DNA of 64,000 nucleotides from Gnetum montanum (GCA_015680685.1 MNCI01014774.1:598420-662419), one strand, 5' to 3'; counted from the stretch's first letter, positions 13,501 to 23,958 are shown. The notes: generated from the sequence alone by a model not told the origin. Program-made: numbers and translations.

Positions 13501-14103
13501 TAATAAACAATATTAGGTCTCAAGTTTCCAAGAGAATCAATTAAAGTCTAATCGAGTTCGAACTTGAGAAAACCAAGCCACGGCACCTATGCCAGATTCT
13601 ACTGGGGAAAAAGATGATTCAGAACATCTTTAAACACAAAATTGCAGTAAATTTTTCTTCCATGAAAGCAAACAGTACCTGGACATGCCCTGCTCCATGC
13701 TTTCTGCCTGCTGTACAAAGCCATTCATGGGAGGAGGCCTAATGGAGGTGTCATTAGACCCAAAAATCTGCTCTCTGATGGCCTGGAAACTGTGCCCGGG
13801 ATCAGGATCCACAAACTCAGCCCCATCACTGAAATAAACCCTCTCCGAAGATTCATCCGTTGTAGAAATTGGATTGGACTCATTCCCTGTAACTCCATCA
13901 ATCTCCTTGTTGATGGTCTTGAGCCATCCAAGTATGTGATCAAATGATCTGTTCTCCATAACCAACACCACAATTGTTTTGATGGGTCCATCCACTGTAC
14001 GTCTCCCTTCAAGCCCAAAAGCAGAAACCAGCAACAGCAGCTGTACTACCAACAATTTCAGCAGAATCCTGCTCCGTGGCTTCATCTTCATTCCCAAGGC
14101 CAC
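7235..14103 (-). CDS. NPC: Non-specific phospholipase C (phosphoesterase family), four exons, complete
   Basis: The coding join on the minus strand is 14103-13679, 12933-12248, 9179-9003 and 7554-7235. It gives 1,608 nt, i.e. 535 residues plus TAA, the usual length for plant NPC proteins. All three introns are GT-AG and keep frame. The family hydrolyses phosphatidylcholine and other phospholipids to diacylglycerol and acts in lipid remodelling under phosphate limitation and in stress signalling. Visible motifs are a hydrophobic N-terminus (about residues 13-31, signal peptide), ENRSFDH (50-56), TQPNR (177-181), NDDHPSHDV (280-288), [10 protein letters not shown] (318-327) and [12 protein letters not shown] (354-365). 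No stop or frameshift is present, so it looks functional. The signal peptide suggests entry into the secretory pathway, as in the NPC1/2/6 type, but I cannot assign the subgroup. Confidence 0.95.
8090..8207 (+). mobile_element. SINE remnant related to the 9,977-10,123 copy
   Basis: The stretch TTAAGCTTTTGGTCATCCACC, and the CAGGATGAACATTAAAGCTCTGGATGATGA block 3' of it, align with the 3' two-thirds of the better SINE copy in the same gene. The 5' tRNA-like head is decayed. It lies in NPC intron 3. Confidence 0.6.
9003..9179 (-). CDS. NPC: NPC exon 3 (residues 371-429)
   Basis: The acceptor is TTCTTCAG|TCATTC and the donor CCAG|GTGAGT. The read-through is [18 protein letters not shown], then VKKLFNL and [10 protein letters not shown], and it ends RDSPRTDCP. 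These are the conserved blocks that follow the SPW motif in plant NPCs. Only the frame set by the exon 2 donor gives this protein. Confidence 0.94.
9620..9770 (+). repeat. Intron block duplicated at 10,990-11,130
   Basis: The block from ATTATTGTTGTGAAAATAGG through ATTTAAACATTACCAATACTAAATTT is repeated imperfectly about 1.36 kb further on, within NPC intron 2 (10,990-11,130). Confidence 0.65.
9829..9978. repeat. 75-bp tandem duplication
   Basis: AAACACTCAGGTCCCATATG through AATAATAAAAGTAGGT occurs twice with period 75 (9,831 and 9,906), with no differences that I can see. It supplied the target sequence for the adjacent SINE. Confidence 0.9.
9977..10123 (+). mobile_element. tRNA-derived SINE with perfect 20-bp target-site duplication
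   Basis: The head contains a good polymerase III box B (GGGTTCGAGCC near 10,011). The body runs through AGGTTAGGCTTTTGTTCATG and CAGGATGAACACTGTGGCTC and ends in a T run. The flanks TATTTGAATAATAAAAGTAG at 9,957-9,976 and 10,124-10,143 are identical, as expected for target-primed insertion. It lies in NPC intron 2 in the opposite orientation to the gene. Confidence 0.85.
10831..11243 (+). repeat. Local imperfect duplication in NPC intron 2
   Basis: The block TTTACTAACAAGT through TTTGGAAATTGAAT occurs at 10,831-10,960 and again at 11,142-11,243 with scattered changes. Confidence 0.65.
11618..11740 (+). mobile_element. Probable SINE, second family
   Basis: A tRNA-like head (GCTTGCTGATAAGACTTAC) is followed about 40 bases later by a box-B-like GTGATTCAACCCC. 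The body ends in an A-rich AAATAAATGAATG tail. No clear target duplication. Confidence 0.45.
12248..12933 (-). CDS. NPC: NPC exon 2 (residues 142-370)
   Basis: The acceptor is TTGAGCAG|GCATG. The codon for Arg142 is split across the intron, followed by [14 protein letters not shown]. The exon contains most of the catalytic domain, with [13 protein letters not shown] and [13 protein letters not shown]. It ends DKGT plus G at the donor ACAG|GTTGGT. An open frame continues a few codons past the donor on both sides, but those codons do not match the family. Confidence 0.94.
13679..14103 (-). CDS. NPC: NPC exon 1 (residues 1-141 and part of 142)
   Basis: Starts at the first ATG of the frame ([12 protein letters not shown]). 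It encodes the signal peptide and the first catalytic motif, [17 protein letters not shown], which carries the metal/phosphate-binding Glu-Asn pair typical of the phosphoesterase family. It ends MEQGMS plus AG, with donor AG|GTACTG at 13,678. Another Met at residue 5 or 7 could also serve, but the hydrophobic segment follows all of them. Confidence 0.93.
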
Positions 14104-14178
14104 AGAAAAGTTGTGGGTTCTGCCAGGGAAATGGATTGAAACTTCAAGTCAGAGGTACAATTTGAAGTTGGGTTAGGT
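14104..14178 (-). promoter_or_regulatory. NPC 5' UTR / proximal promoter region
   Basis: Immediately upstream of the NPC start codon on the minus strand. Two TGGGCC-type (site II-like) hexamers lie a little further upstream, at 14,211-14,216 and 14,250-14,255. I see no convincing TATA box. Confidence 0.35.
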
Positions 14179-14511
14179 TTGGCTGCAGATAGCCGTCAAC
14201 ATACAACAATGGCCCAGCATCCGAATCCAGGAGTTTTGCATAAGAGATTGGCCCAGCTTGCTGCACCATGCGTATTAACAAGTATTAAAGTGAGCCTCGA
14301 TCCTACCAACCAAGCTTTGAATTTGCCTAATCTTGTCGATAATGTAGTACAGAAGCAAGGCGAATCGATTGATTCTGTCCACATATTCGTGAGGGGAATT
14401 CCGTATGCTTGCAGACTACTAATACTGCTACTAGTGCCGTTCAAAGTTCAAAGAAAAAACGTGATTTGGACCAGACTTGCCCTCTGTATTTACAGCAGCA
14501 CCTTGATATGA
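14179..14511 (+). other. Coding-like fragment upstream of NPC, divergent orientation
   Basis: A plus-strand frame of 110 codons (MAADSRQHTTMAQHPNPGVL..., with an internal ATG at MAQHPNPG). The composition looks more protein-like up to GIPYACR, then becomes hydrophobic and poor. It faces away from NPC. I recognise no family, and no further exon is visible before the SINE and retroelements begin. It could be a gene fragment, a divergent promoter-associated transcript, or chance. Confidence 0.22.
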
Positions 14512-14699
14512 ACGGTCAATGTATCTGGTACAGACAAACGAAAAACTGATGAATTTGCAATGTGGGCAAACACGGGCCATTCAAAGTGGGTTAAGAATTA
14601 GAAGATATTTCTCTTTTTTAATTTGTTGACGGAATTAAATCATTAGCCGACCTTGGTACTGAGGTACGAGGATGGTGAACGGAATCGATTAGAACTTTT

Positions 14700-14848
14700 A
14701 AGATGCACTTTAACATAGACTATAGGTACAGTCTAAACTATATACTCCAATTAGAACTTTATAACTTAACATTGCCTACCAGAATCAAACTCATGACTTA
14801 CCGCTTTCAAATCAAGAGTCTTATTACTAGGCTAAACCCTCATTTCTT
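14700..14848 (-). mobile_element. tRNA-derived SINE
   Basis: The minus strand reads GGGTTTAGCCTAGTAATAAG (box A region), then CATGAGTTTGATTCTGGTAG (box B with GTTCGATTC changed to GTTTGATTC), at tRNA-like spacing. A body ending near 14,700 follows. It belongs to the same head type as 5,885-5,968. Confidence 0.6.
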
Positions 14849-14859
14849 TGTGTGTATTT

Positions 14860-15063
14860 TCCTTTACTTTTATTTTCACATTCCTCCATTGTCCAATTTT
14901 CTTTAGTTTTCTCATCTTTAGTTTTTTTGGTCTTAGTTTCCTAGTTTTATCCAATTTTCTTCCATCTTTGTTTTTTTTTCCAGTCTTACATTACTGGTGT
15001 TCTTTGATTTTATTTTATTTTTATCATATCCAATTCTCTTCCATCAAATGGTTTTCTTTGGGT
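14860..15063 (+). repeat. T-rich block, left copy of a pair flanking element D
   Basis: The block contains GGTCTTAGTTTCCTAGTTTT, then ATATCCAATTCTCTTCCATC near its end. The same order of motifs occurs at 54,710-54,840, just outside the other end of D. Confidence 0.65.
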
Positions 15064-15663
15064 TGTGATAAGGATCATCATAATTCAAGATCCAACAAAA
15101 CCTAACATGAAATTGAGCTAGGCAATCTCGTGGCCACCAAACAATCCAAGAAAACTAATCTCTCAATTAATTTTCCTCAAATTGAAAGGATACTTGTAGG
15201 TCATTGAAAGAATCCAATAACCCGAGCCAAACATTTTCAACAAACATTAGTGGATATTAAGTCGGAAATGAAATGTACACGTGGAAATAGTTGAAAAAAA
15301 ATAAAAAGGGATGACATGAAAAAAACACATATAACCTAGAGAAAAATAAAATAGGACACTGTACAATACAAAAAAAGCATGTGTGGTTGGTAGTAAAATG
15401 ATCAAAGATAGAACGTGAAGTGAAACAAATCCGAAAAAGCTAGATCCAAAAGGAAAACATTGAAAATAGATCTAAAATGAATATAGATAAAATCAAAAAT
15501 AGAAAACTGAAAAGGGAAATTCTATATTATAATAGAAATCAAAAAATGAAAACATGCTGGAAACATTCTAAGAGATATACTAGGGATCATAGGTGTCTGA
15601 CTAGGAGCTATGTTACCCCATTCTTTCTCCAATGTGTGCACCTGAGGCAAATCTAATGGGAAC
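15064..15663 (-). repeat. Element D left LTR, outer part (before insertion A)
   Basis: Aligns with 53,264 onward: both start TG.GATA.GG, then share the CTAACA..TGG CCA.CAAA..GTC. AGGAAAACTAAT block and ACATTAGTGGATATTAAG. Homology stops exactly where A begins. Confidence 0.85.
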
Positions 15664-16518
15664 TGATGAGCGGTGAGGTACCCCATGCTCAACCATACGA
15701 ATACGAGCATGTATGCATGATCCAATCGAACTTTGCAGGTAGACTAGTTGTGGCATCTAGATAGTTACACGTTGATCGTAGTTCGTTGTCTTCCCACTTG
15801 GACTAATAATTGCTTTGTCGTGTATGGTTTAGTCTAGCGTGAGGTGTATGATGTGATTCCTAACACTAGGCTACTCCTAGAGACAATGAAAAATAATCTT
15901 GATTTAAGCTAATAAGCAATAGGAAACAAAATCTAAACTAGACTAAGTGAGATGAGTATCTGTCCTTAATCATCCGTACGCATCTTGGACTTTGTGTACT
16001 AATTCTGGGATTACCAAGCGCACATTACTCGAAGCACTACTAGATACGCTACTAGGTTACCAAGTAGTTACACTTAAATGTTCGTGATTAAGACGTACTC
16101 ATTCCACATTTAACAACAAAAATAGTAAATGACGATAAAAGAAATATTAACTATGAAAACAATAAATAATAATCAACAATTAAACAATTAAAGATTAAGT
16201 GAATGCTGCAATGATGGAGTAATCTCAATCTTTATTGCCGGTTGTGTGCATGTCCAAGTACCTCATACTCGAACAAAGGTTCTGTACAATTACAAACATC
16301 ACATTGAGGGCATGCACTGGGGAAAGAACTGAAAACTAACAAAAAGACTCTACTTAAAGACTTACCAACTTCCTCCCTTCCTGTGCACCTGAATGCCATA
16401 TTTATAGGCCTACACAGGAATCACGATATCGTGTATTCAATATCGTTATCTAGGCTGCAATATCGCATACTCAATATCAAGGATCTGATATCAAGGCTTG
16501 GAAAACCATGATTCGTCA
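15664..16518 (-). repeat. Element A 3' LTR (left copy)
   Basis: 855 bp, TGATGAGCGG to ATTCGTCA. On the minus strand the U3 begins with a GATATC-rich array (16,495-16,421), followed directly by TATAAATA (16,406-16,399). Confidence 0.92.
16399..16495 (-). promoter_or_regulatory. Element A LTR promoter: GATATC-type array and TATA box
   Basis: At least five ATATC/GATAT cores occur within about 75 bp, then CCTATAAATATGG. In the right LTR the array has lost one unit and the TATA has decayed to AATAAATA. Confidence 0.6.
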
Positions 16519-16708
16519 TACCTGCACTACTAAATAACAACTCGTCCTCAAGTTAGATAATCAAAATGAGAACGAGTTCCTTTAATTACATAGTGGATAG
16601 GTATGGGATTATTGACTAACTATGAATTACTTCATGTCGCAATGTGGAATTAAACAAAACAAAATTGGAATATAGACACAAAACACAAAAAAACAAAATT
16701 GTTGGAAC

Positions 16709-19464
16709 TCATGTGGTTCTTGGTAGTGGTGGCTCCTCCATGGGCCTCTTCCCCTTATTTTGTGCTCCAGGTTTTGGAAATGGATGTCTCTGGAGGAGCG
16801 CCTAAATTTCTTCCTCTTTAGTTCACGAATCGTGTACCATCTATGCTGATGTTCCAATATTTGATGGAGTCTGCACCTCCCATGGGCACGACAATTGTGG
16901 GGGAACATCTAATTGGCTTTGATGTACTAAGCTGCAAACAACTGTCATTCCTCTTCATAGGCTCTAGCTTTGTCTCTGCATTCTTGGTAATCTGTAAGCC
17001 ATTGAGCCAAATCCACTACAACATCTTTTTGCCCTTGGTAGCTAGTCTTGATCACCTCTAATTCAGAATTTGCTACCTCTAAATTATGTAGTGTCTTCTT
17101 ATGTTCAGCAAATTTTGCTTCATATTTAGTGTAGGTGGATGCTACTTGTTTCTCCAATTCTATCCTCGAGCATCCTACTGTCAACATGGCTAAGTTGGCA
17201 TACTACAGGTTTGCCAACTCTATGTACTCAGTAAGATCCTGTATTTGTAGGTCCCAACTTTTTAGTTCTGCTTAGTGGGCGAAGGCATAAATATTCAATA
17301 TGGCCTACCAATCAGCGTTCTGGGCACTAAGAGTGTTGATGTGGGCTTTGGCCATATGGATTTCTTTCTCAATAATCTGCTTGTACATCCCCACTTGATC
17401 TCTAAAATGTTCTTTTAGTTTCTCATGTCACATAGCCTTATTCTGCCATGCGCTTATTTCAATGGTCGTCTTCTGAAGGATCACATGTACCTCCTCCATT
17501 AAGAGGGTTCTGTTTTCTCTAGCCAAGCAATTCATGTCCTGGTTGACCCTTATTAATTATTTTTGCAATTTTCCTTGATAACATATGTCTATTTTTCTAC
17601 TATGGTCAACTAGATATTTTCGGCGGCAAGGTGTTTATTTTCTTCTTGTAAGGCCTTGAGTGCTTTGGCATGTGCATACATTTGAGCTTGTGCCTTTGAA
17701 GCATCCCAATAAGCCTTCTCTTTTTCCCCTACCACTCTTTTATTATCTTCCAACAATTTATTTAATTGATCCGTCTGAAATGACCCTAGCTAGTCTGTAG
17801 GGATGAATTGGGACGGATCCTGCTGTGTAGTTGCAGGGCGATGAACTTCTCTTAGAGTCTTTTTAACTCCTCCTTTGCATGTTCAACCTTAACCTCTACC
17901 ATGACCAACTTTCCTTTTGTAGAGATAAGGTTTGACTATGTTGCTGTGACATCTTGTGGGATGTCGAACAAGGATGTCATCACTTGTACTATCTGCAATA
18001 ATTGATTCAAAACATCTTCATGATTTACAAGAGACATTGAGGGACTAGCCAAGGTTTGAGCATCACGTGGTCCTATAAAATCTATCAGTGGCACAACAGG
18101 GACATTGAATGATTCCTTAATGTGGTCTGCGACGACTTCTGCTGCTCCCACTACATCCTGGTGTTGCATAACTACCACTATGGTGCCTTCACTAGTTTCT
18201 AATTGCACTTGAAAAGATGCAACATTCCCAAAGATTTGTTGTGACCAATGTGATTCTTCTTCTCCTATTTGAATAAAAACCTCACCTCATGTGCAATCAA
18301 TTGAGACTGTGGATTGTACAGCATCATCAATGATCTTGAAGAGATTTGCCTCATCACAACTTCCCCAACTAATTGATTCAACGATGGCCCGAAGGTGGCT
18401 CATCGATAGTCGATAGTCTTGCGACGGTGGTGGTGATTAGTCTTGCTGGCCTATGGGTTGTGTGCTAGGCCCCGCTTCTTGTTGTTGACTAGGCCTTGTG
18501 TCCGGAAGTTGGCTGGGCCCAATTGTTTGAGGTGCAGTGGGCCCAACCGTTTGTTCTTGCTCAGGCTCCAGTGTCTCACCAGCATCTTTTCTTAGTGCTG
18601 GTGGCTTTAGTAATTCAGTAAATGAGGCATTTTGAGCCATTTTGGGGATGTCATTGGTGTACCCTAGAATTCCAGCATGTCAACACATTTTCCTGATTAG
18701 GCAGGGAAAAGGCAATGCAAACTTCCCTATCTTACATTCTTCAAACTACCTTAAAATTTCTGTAAGATATAGATGGGGCAGGTTGGCATCAACCTTGTCC
18801 ATCAGAATTGAACTTCCTCTGGCCACATAGGTGGAAATCCTATTTAGCCCTTTTGTTGAAAAAATGTGATAGGTGCCAATTTTAAAATAGATCCTCTCTT
18901 CAAGTGTAAGCTCTCCATATGTTTTATCCTCCTTGTCGTATGTCCTTTTTAACTATATTTTTCACGCATCAACATTAGAGTGAGTGGACAGGTGAGCAAC
19001 CTTGAGCCCTTTAATTAAAAGGTTCAGAACTTCCAAAATGGCCTTGGTAGAGAAATCTACTAAAATCCCACCAATATCAGCAGTGGTGCCTTCTTCCTTG
19101 TTATGCCAAAATTGGTATGTATCGTCACTCTCTGAGAGAACAGGCCACAATGGAGATCCTTTAAGTTGATCTCTCACTAACTCAAGGGAAAATTCGGTAA
19201 AAGGTCCAAAATTGAGTTCCACAATCACTGTTGCTAACGTGGACCTTTCCCAAATTCCTTGAACACATTCTGGAGACAATGTGAGATGTTGTCCTTGTTC
19301 AGGTGCCCTACCTTCACCACCTTCAGCATGCCTAGATTGTGCAGTAATAGGAGGTTCTTGATGAATGCTGAATGATTGTGTCTCCTACTCTGCATGTTCT
19401 TTGGGAGGTGCTTGGCCTCTGCCTCTCCTTGGCTTTTTGGATGCACCCCTCATTTAGGGGCCAT
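16709..19464 (-). pseudogene. Element A ORF2: PF20167-like N-terminus, Pro/Gln linker, coiled-coil C-terminus (decayed)
   Basis: Read from ATG at 19,464 to a stop near 16,709, with several stops and frameshifts. The N-terminal part has FGPFTEFSLELVRDQL, GTYHIFSTKG..RISTYVARG and LPFPCLIRKMC (18,715-18,682). This order resembles the 'putative plant transposon protein' family (Pfam Transposase_32, from memory). A Pro/Gln-rich linker follows (near 18,640-18,437), then a conserved HLRAIVESISWGS-type helix, then long heptad-rich coiled coil (17,187-16,945). The tail is KRPMEEPPLPRTT. Element B encodes the same protein throughout, so the frame is real although dead here. Function unknown; an env-like or gag-accessory role is possible. 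Confidence 0.7.
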
Positions 19465-19717
19465 CTGCAATCACACAAGACCAACTATTAGTAAGGCCAT
19501 TTATAAAATTTGATTTATACATTACTCATTGCCTTTAGTGAATTCATTTCTTGCCTAGTGTGATTTCAAAGTTAGAAATTTCTTACAAAAATTCCCCTAA
19601 AAGTTTTGATATTGGGCCCAATTTGATTAGGTGACTCCAAAAGATAATTTTCATGGTCTAGGTGAAGAAATAAAATTAATTTGGCATATGTTTTTAGCAT
19701 TTCTTAAGGTCACTTAC
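19465..19717 (-). other. Element A ORF2 leader intron (predicted)
   Basis: A donor GG|GTAAGT at 19,717 and an acceptor GATTGCAG immediately before the ORF2 ATG define a 253-nt intron. The acceptor is conserved in element B at the same position, while B's donor has changed GT to AT. Confidence 0.5.
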
Positions 19718-19985
19718 CCCTTACGATATCCTTCAAGCAATAATGAATTTTGAAAAAACTACATATAACCTAGAGCATATCCTTCCCCCACGACTAAGTT
19801 AAACACTCTGGGTTCAAGCAAGTTTGATCGGAACAAGAATCGAAGAGTTAATGAGCAAGATATTAATGTTTGAATGATAAGTGCTCAGAGCATGAGAATT
19901 TGGGGAAGAAAATTACAACAACTCCCCTTGCATGAACAGTGGAAAATGACGTTGATGCACGCGGGGAGGGGGTCCATATATATAG

Positions 19986-20067
19986 ATTTTATAGACGCGA
20001 TATCACATACCTGCTAGCGCGGACCCAATATTGCATCAAACTCAGTACCAGGTACCCGATATTGTGT
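19986..20067 (-). promoter_or_regulatory. Element A internal promoter for ORF2
   Basis: On the minus strand, three GATATC/GATATTG/CAATATTG motifs (20,067-19,997) precede TATAAAAT (19,993-19,986). This repeats the layout of the LTR promoter. A leader containing GGGGAGTTGTTGTAATTTTC follows, with a similar stretch in B. Confidence 0.55.
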
Positions 20068-20169
20068 CCCTTTAAAAATAGGGTACTTGGCAAAATTAAT
20101 AAATTTTCAAATTTCCAAGGCCAAAAATGAAGGATTTAAGGTTAATTCGAAAGACTTAGGGTAACACTG

Positions 20170-21460
20170 AGTAAACCTAAAGGTACCAAAAGTGTAATGA
20201 AGTGGAATTTGATAATGAAGTCCATGAATGGGGTGAGGAAAAAGGACATGTAGTGGTGCATAGGAATGTTTGAATTAAAATGATGATAAAGGAAAGGATA
20301 ACTTTAGCAATGTAGTACGCAGAGGGTATAAGGTGATGTGGTGATGTGTAATGAGTGCAAATTACAAAAGTTACACAAGTGGATCCTTCCCAAAGCAAGT
20401 TCCTACCTATCATGCCCTTACATAACCACACCTTAAAATGTTTGTAGGCACTAAAAGGGCTAAATGCAATCCACACCAATGCAACAAAACACACACATGT
20501 TAAATACCACCACAATGAGATAGTAGTTCTATGCTACACAAGACACAAGTCAAAAATACTTGGACAGTGGGGTGGAATGAATCATAGAAGGGACTGCCAA
20601 AATTGGGACATGAGGTAACTGACCCTGGGCATAATGAATCCTAAGTGTGAGGCATGATTAATGTATCATTAGCCTTTCACTCCAAAATCAAGACCAAGTC
20701 CATGCCTCTAATCAGTGACATCGCATTGTTTCATCCAATGATAAACAACCATAAGAGCATCATGACAATAAGGCGTATAATCACTTGGCATCTTTTCCAA
20801 GGGAGGAGTGAGTTGGAATTTCTCTATGGCACATTTTTCTTGATCTTTTCTTTGTTATTCTTTTTTTCTTCTTTCTTTTCTTTTTCTTCATCTGGCCACT
20901 TTGGCACTTTGTCTTTTCCAAAAGTGTTTTAGAGAATCCACCAACCTTTAGGCATGGGTTGATGTCTTTCCAATGGGATCCTCTAGAATAGCATTGAGTT
21001 TCTTGATTGAGTGCCTTTATTACTCTTACTCCCATTTTTCGTTAGATCTACAAGGATTTTAGTACAACCAAGTTGCATGATAGCACCTACAGATGTTACC
21101 AAAGAGAATCCACAAGTCCCCTTGATGTCACACCCTAGCCATTCCCTCTTAGTTTATCATTTTTTGCTCTGGGCATAATGAGTACAAAGTTACTTTAATT
21201 TTTCATGATGACAAAAATGTCATCGTACCCAGAGGAGAACCTCTTATTAATAGAATGGATGGGTGGATGTTGTGGGCTCACTATCCAAATAATTAGTCCC
21301 CTGTGACTTAATAACATAGAACAACACCTCAACCAATAAGTCACATGAGTATTTTATTCACAGATGAGATTACCTTCAAAAAGATAAAAATAACCATTTG
21401 AAGGATGAAAAACTAGAAAAAAAATTTGTAAAATCAAAGAAAAAGAAAAACATTTACTAA
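20170..21460 (-). other. Element A conserved non-coding spacer between gag and ORF2 promoter
   Basis: No coding frame, but colinear similarity to B 46,560-47,780. Examples are CAAGTGGATCC.(T/C)CCCAAAGCAAG, CACACCCT..CATTCCC, and the block around GATGTGGGCTCA. A-rich tracts produce spurious Lys-rich frames. Confidence 0.6.
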
Positions 21461-21462
21461 TT

Positions 21463-23826
21463 CTACATATTAGAATGGGGGTTATCCCCCATGACCAAAA
21501 CTTTGAGCATGGCAAGAATTAATAAATGTAAAATTTGGATCCATGCATGTTGGAAACATTGGGGTCTAGTCATATCCAAACCACTGTGTGTCTTTTGATG
21601 TGGTGGCAGGAATGTATCCAAATTGGGGTTCACACACTTGATTGAAGTAGGCATAGTAGGGTAGAGTATGAGATGTGGTCATGTGATAAGAGGCTAATCC
21701 ACTATGCCACCCGTGACTGTAAGATGGTATGTAAGGATCAGTATGTCTCCCTACATGGTTATATTCATTGGGTTGCATGGTTTTTGGAGTGTTAATTGAT
21801 GGCCCAGATAAGGTAATAGGAGGCATTGAGTTCGAGGAGGAAGATGCATCACAACATTGACCTTGTGTTGAGTTGAAGGCTATAGTGGTGTCAGAACCGT
21901 GCTATCTCTTTCTATGGTCATGCCTAAAGAAAGGATGCTTTCGACATTGTGAAGGACCTCCACTACTATTGATAGTAGCAGCGCAAGTAATGTTCGTGGG
22001 TTGATGCTGTTGTGCAAAACCTTATGGTGCTACTGGTGGCGAAGTAAAAGGAGGTAAAGGATGAGGATATTGAGAGCAAGAAGGAGTGTAAGAAACATGA
22101 GGTGGTGATCTCATGAGAGAGGACATGGGTTGATAGTACTCGGGAGAACGATAACAATGAGGTGACATAGAGGATGTTGATCCAATCAGGGAAACAGGAT
22201 GCTAAACATAATAGACATTTGGTGTCGAAGTATATGAAGGGTATGGTTTGTTTGGCGGTGGCCTCCCCCATGACTAGGGGTTTTTGCCACTGCAGTTGGA
22301 CATGGTACTTCTGTATGAATTTTGGATGTAGCATTCCTTCTCGATGCTCATGTAAATGTGACAATACTGGGCATTAACTTTTGGGGTGATTGTACAAACA
22401 AACATCACATTGATACTTATGATTGATAGTTGAGCCCCTATCCTTATTATCTTAAACCCTTCTTTTCGATTGTCAAGTGGTGTTTTGTCTTGTTTCTCAG
22501 TTTGGCATCCTTTGTTTGTCCTATTTGTTAGAGTGATCGTGCATGGTTCCACCTCTAATAATGTTGACATATTCTCCACATTTTCCCATTCCATCATCTT
22601 ACTGATCTTTGCCTCAATTTTCTCTAGTGATTGTAGTATTGGCAAAGATGATTCCACCTTCTTGAGGTGAGTTGATTTCCCCTCTTCATGATTATGGACC
22701 TTTGTCATTTTAAGATTTTGGTCTTGTTGAGATATTTCAACATTCTTCCATTTGGATATTTCTCCTTCTTCTTTTGCTACTCGCTTAATAAGCTCTTGGA
22801 ATTGGTGGGTTCGTAGTTCATATAGTTGACCTGGGGCATACATCCCTAGGGTCTCCCTTGTTTCATTACAAAGCCCATGCATGATGTGATACATTAGCCT
22901 TTCCTTAGAGAACCCATGGCCTAGGTAGTTGTTTAAGAGCAAGTAATATCTTTCTAAGGCCATGTCCAAGGGTTCATGTTGCCCTTGTTTCCACTCTTGG
23001 ATTTATCTCCTCAAGGCTGATACTCTTGCACAGGTTTAATATCTTTCGTTGAAGAGTTCTACCATTGTCAGCCAATGACGAATTGATTTGGGTTTTAAAC
23101 ACCTATACCATACTTCTGCTTGGTCAATGAGTGTCATAGGAAAGAGCTTAAGTCTTTGCCACTCATTATCAATGTTGTTCCATGCACAAGCATCATGGAA
23201 GACTTGTAAATGATGTTGTGGATCTAAATCATAGCCTCCTGAAAACTTGGGAAAGTTGTTTAAATCAAGCTTGGGTAGACGACTTTCCTTGCAATGCTTG
23301 CGAGATATTTGAATAGCCTCTATTATATGCATTAGGCTCTTAGTGGCCAGTAGGGGTTCATCGTCACTAAGTAGGTTATGAGTGGTGAGTTGGAATGATG
23401 TTGTCTCTATTCATGTTGGCATTCCTGACCTTGGCTATGGGTTCAATTTTTATTTCTACGCCGACCCCTTGAGAGATGGTAATCCATGTCACAACTTGAT
23501 GTTGAAGGAGCAGAGGAAGAGAAAGAACTGGAAGACTTGTCATGACTTTTGTAAGTCTCCCAATCATCCTCGGATAAATTCTTGTTAACTATTGAGAAGG
23601 TCCTAGGCCTTATGGGCCCCTTTGTTCTATGGGATGTTCCCTCCTTGCTAAAGGTGTTTGAGTTGGATGACAAGAGTCCTTGAGTATCATTGGGGTGTCC
23701 ATGAACATATGAGACTCCTGCATAAGGTTGAGTACTCCAAACTTCTCTGTCATCATACATTTCATTGGTTCTCCAATGAATTACCTCACTAATCGTTGTG
23801 TTATCATAGTCTTGTGAGAGAGCCAT
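21463..23826 (-). pseudogene. Element A gag (decayed)
   Basis: Starts MALSQDYDNTTISEV at 23,826, about 130 bp after the primer site. The Ty3/gypsy gag core lies at 23,332-23,036: LDLNNFPKFSGGYDLDPQHH, WQRLKLFPMTLIDQAEVWY and SIRHWLTMVELFNERY. It continues in another frame at 22,969-22,270 to a zinc-knuckle-like CDVCLYNH (about 22,420). A Tyr/His/Pro-rich tail (21,826-21,463) follows. Unlike B there is no retropepsin after the tail. Several frameshifts; not functional. Confidence 0.85.
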
Positions 23827-23937
23827 TGTTGTGAATTGTGTGTGGCTTATTTACAATTAGTTTCTTTCTAAAAGATATGTCATTAATGCTTCATTACAAT
23901 GATCTTGTATGATATAACTAATCTAGATAATTAGCAC

Positions 23938-23958
23938 CATCCTCGGCAACGGTGCTAA
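23938..23958 (-). other. Element A primer-binding site, tRNA-Asp-like
   Basis: Directly inside the 5' LTR the minus strand reads TTTAGCACCGTTGCCGAGGA. This differs at few positions from TGGCGCCGTTGCCGGGGA, the site I recall for Athila/Tat-type elements. Confidence 0.65.

Noticed and set aside
20781-21035. Lys-rich minus-strand frame
   Set aside because: Produced by an AG/TC-rich tract in the non-coding spacer of element A.
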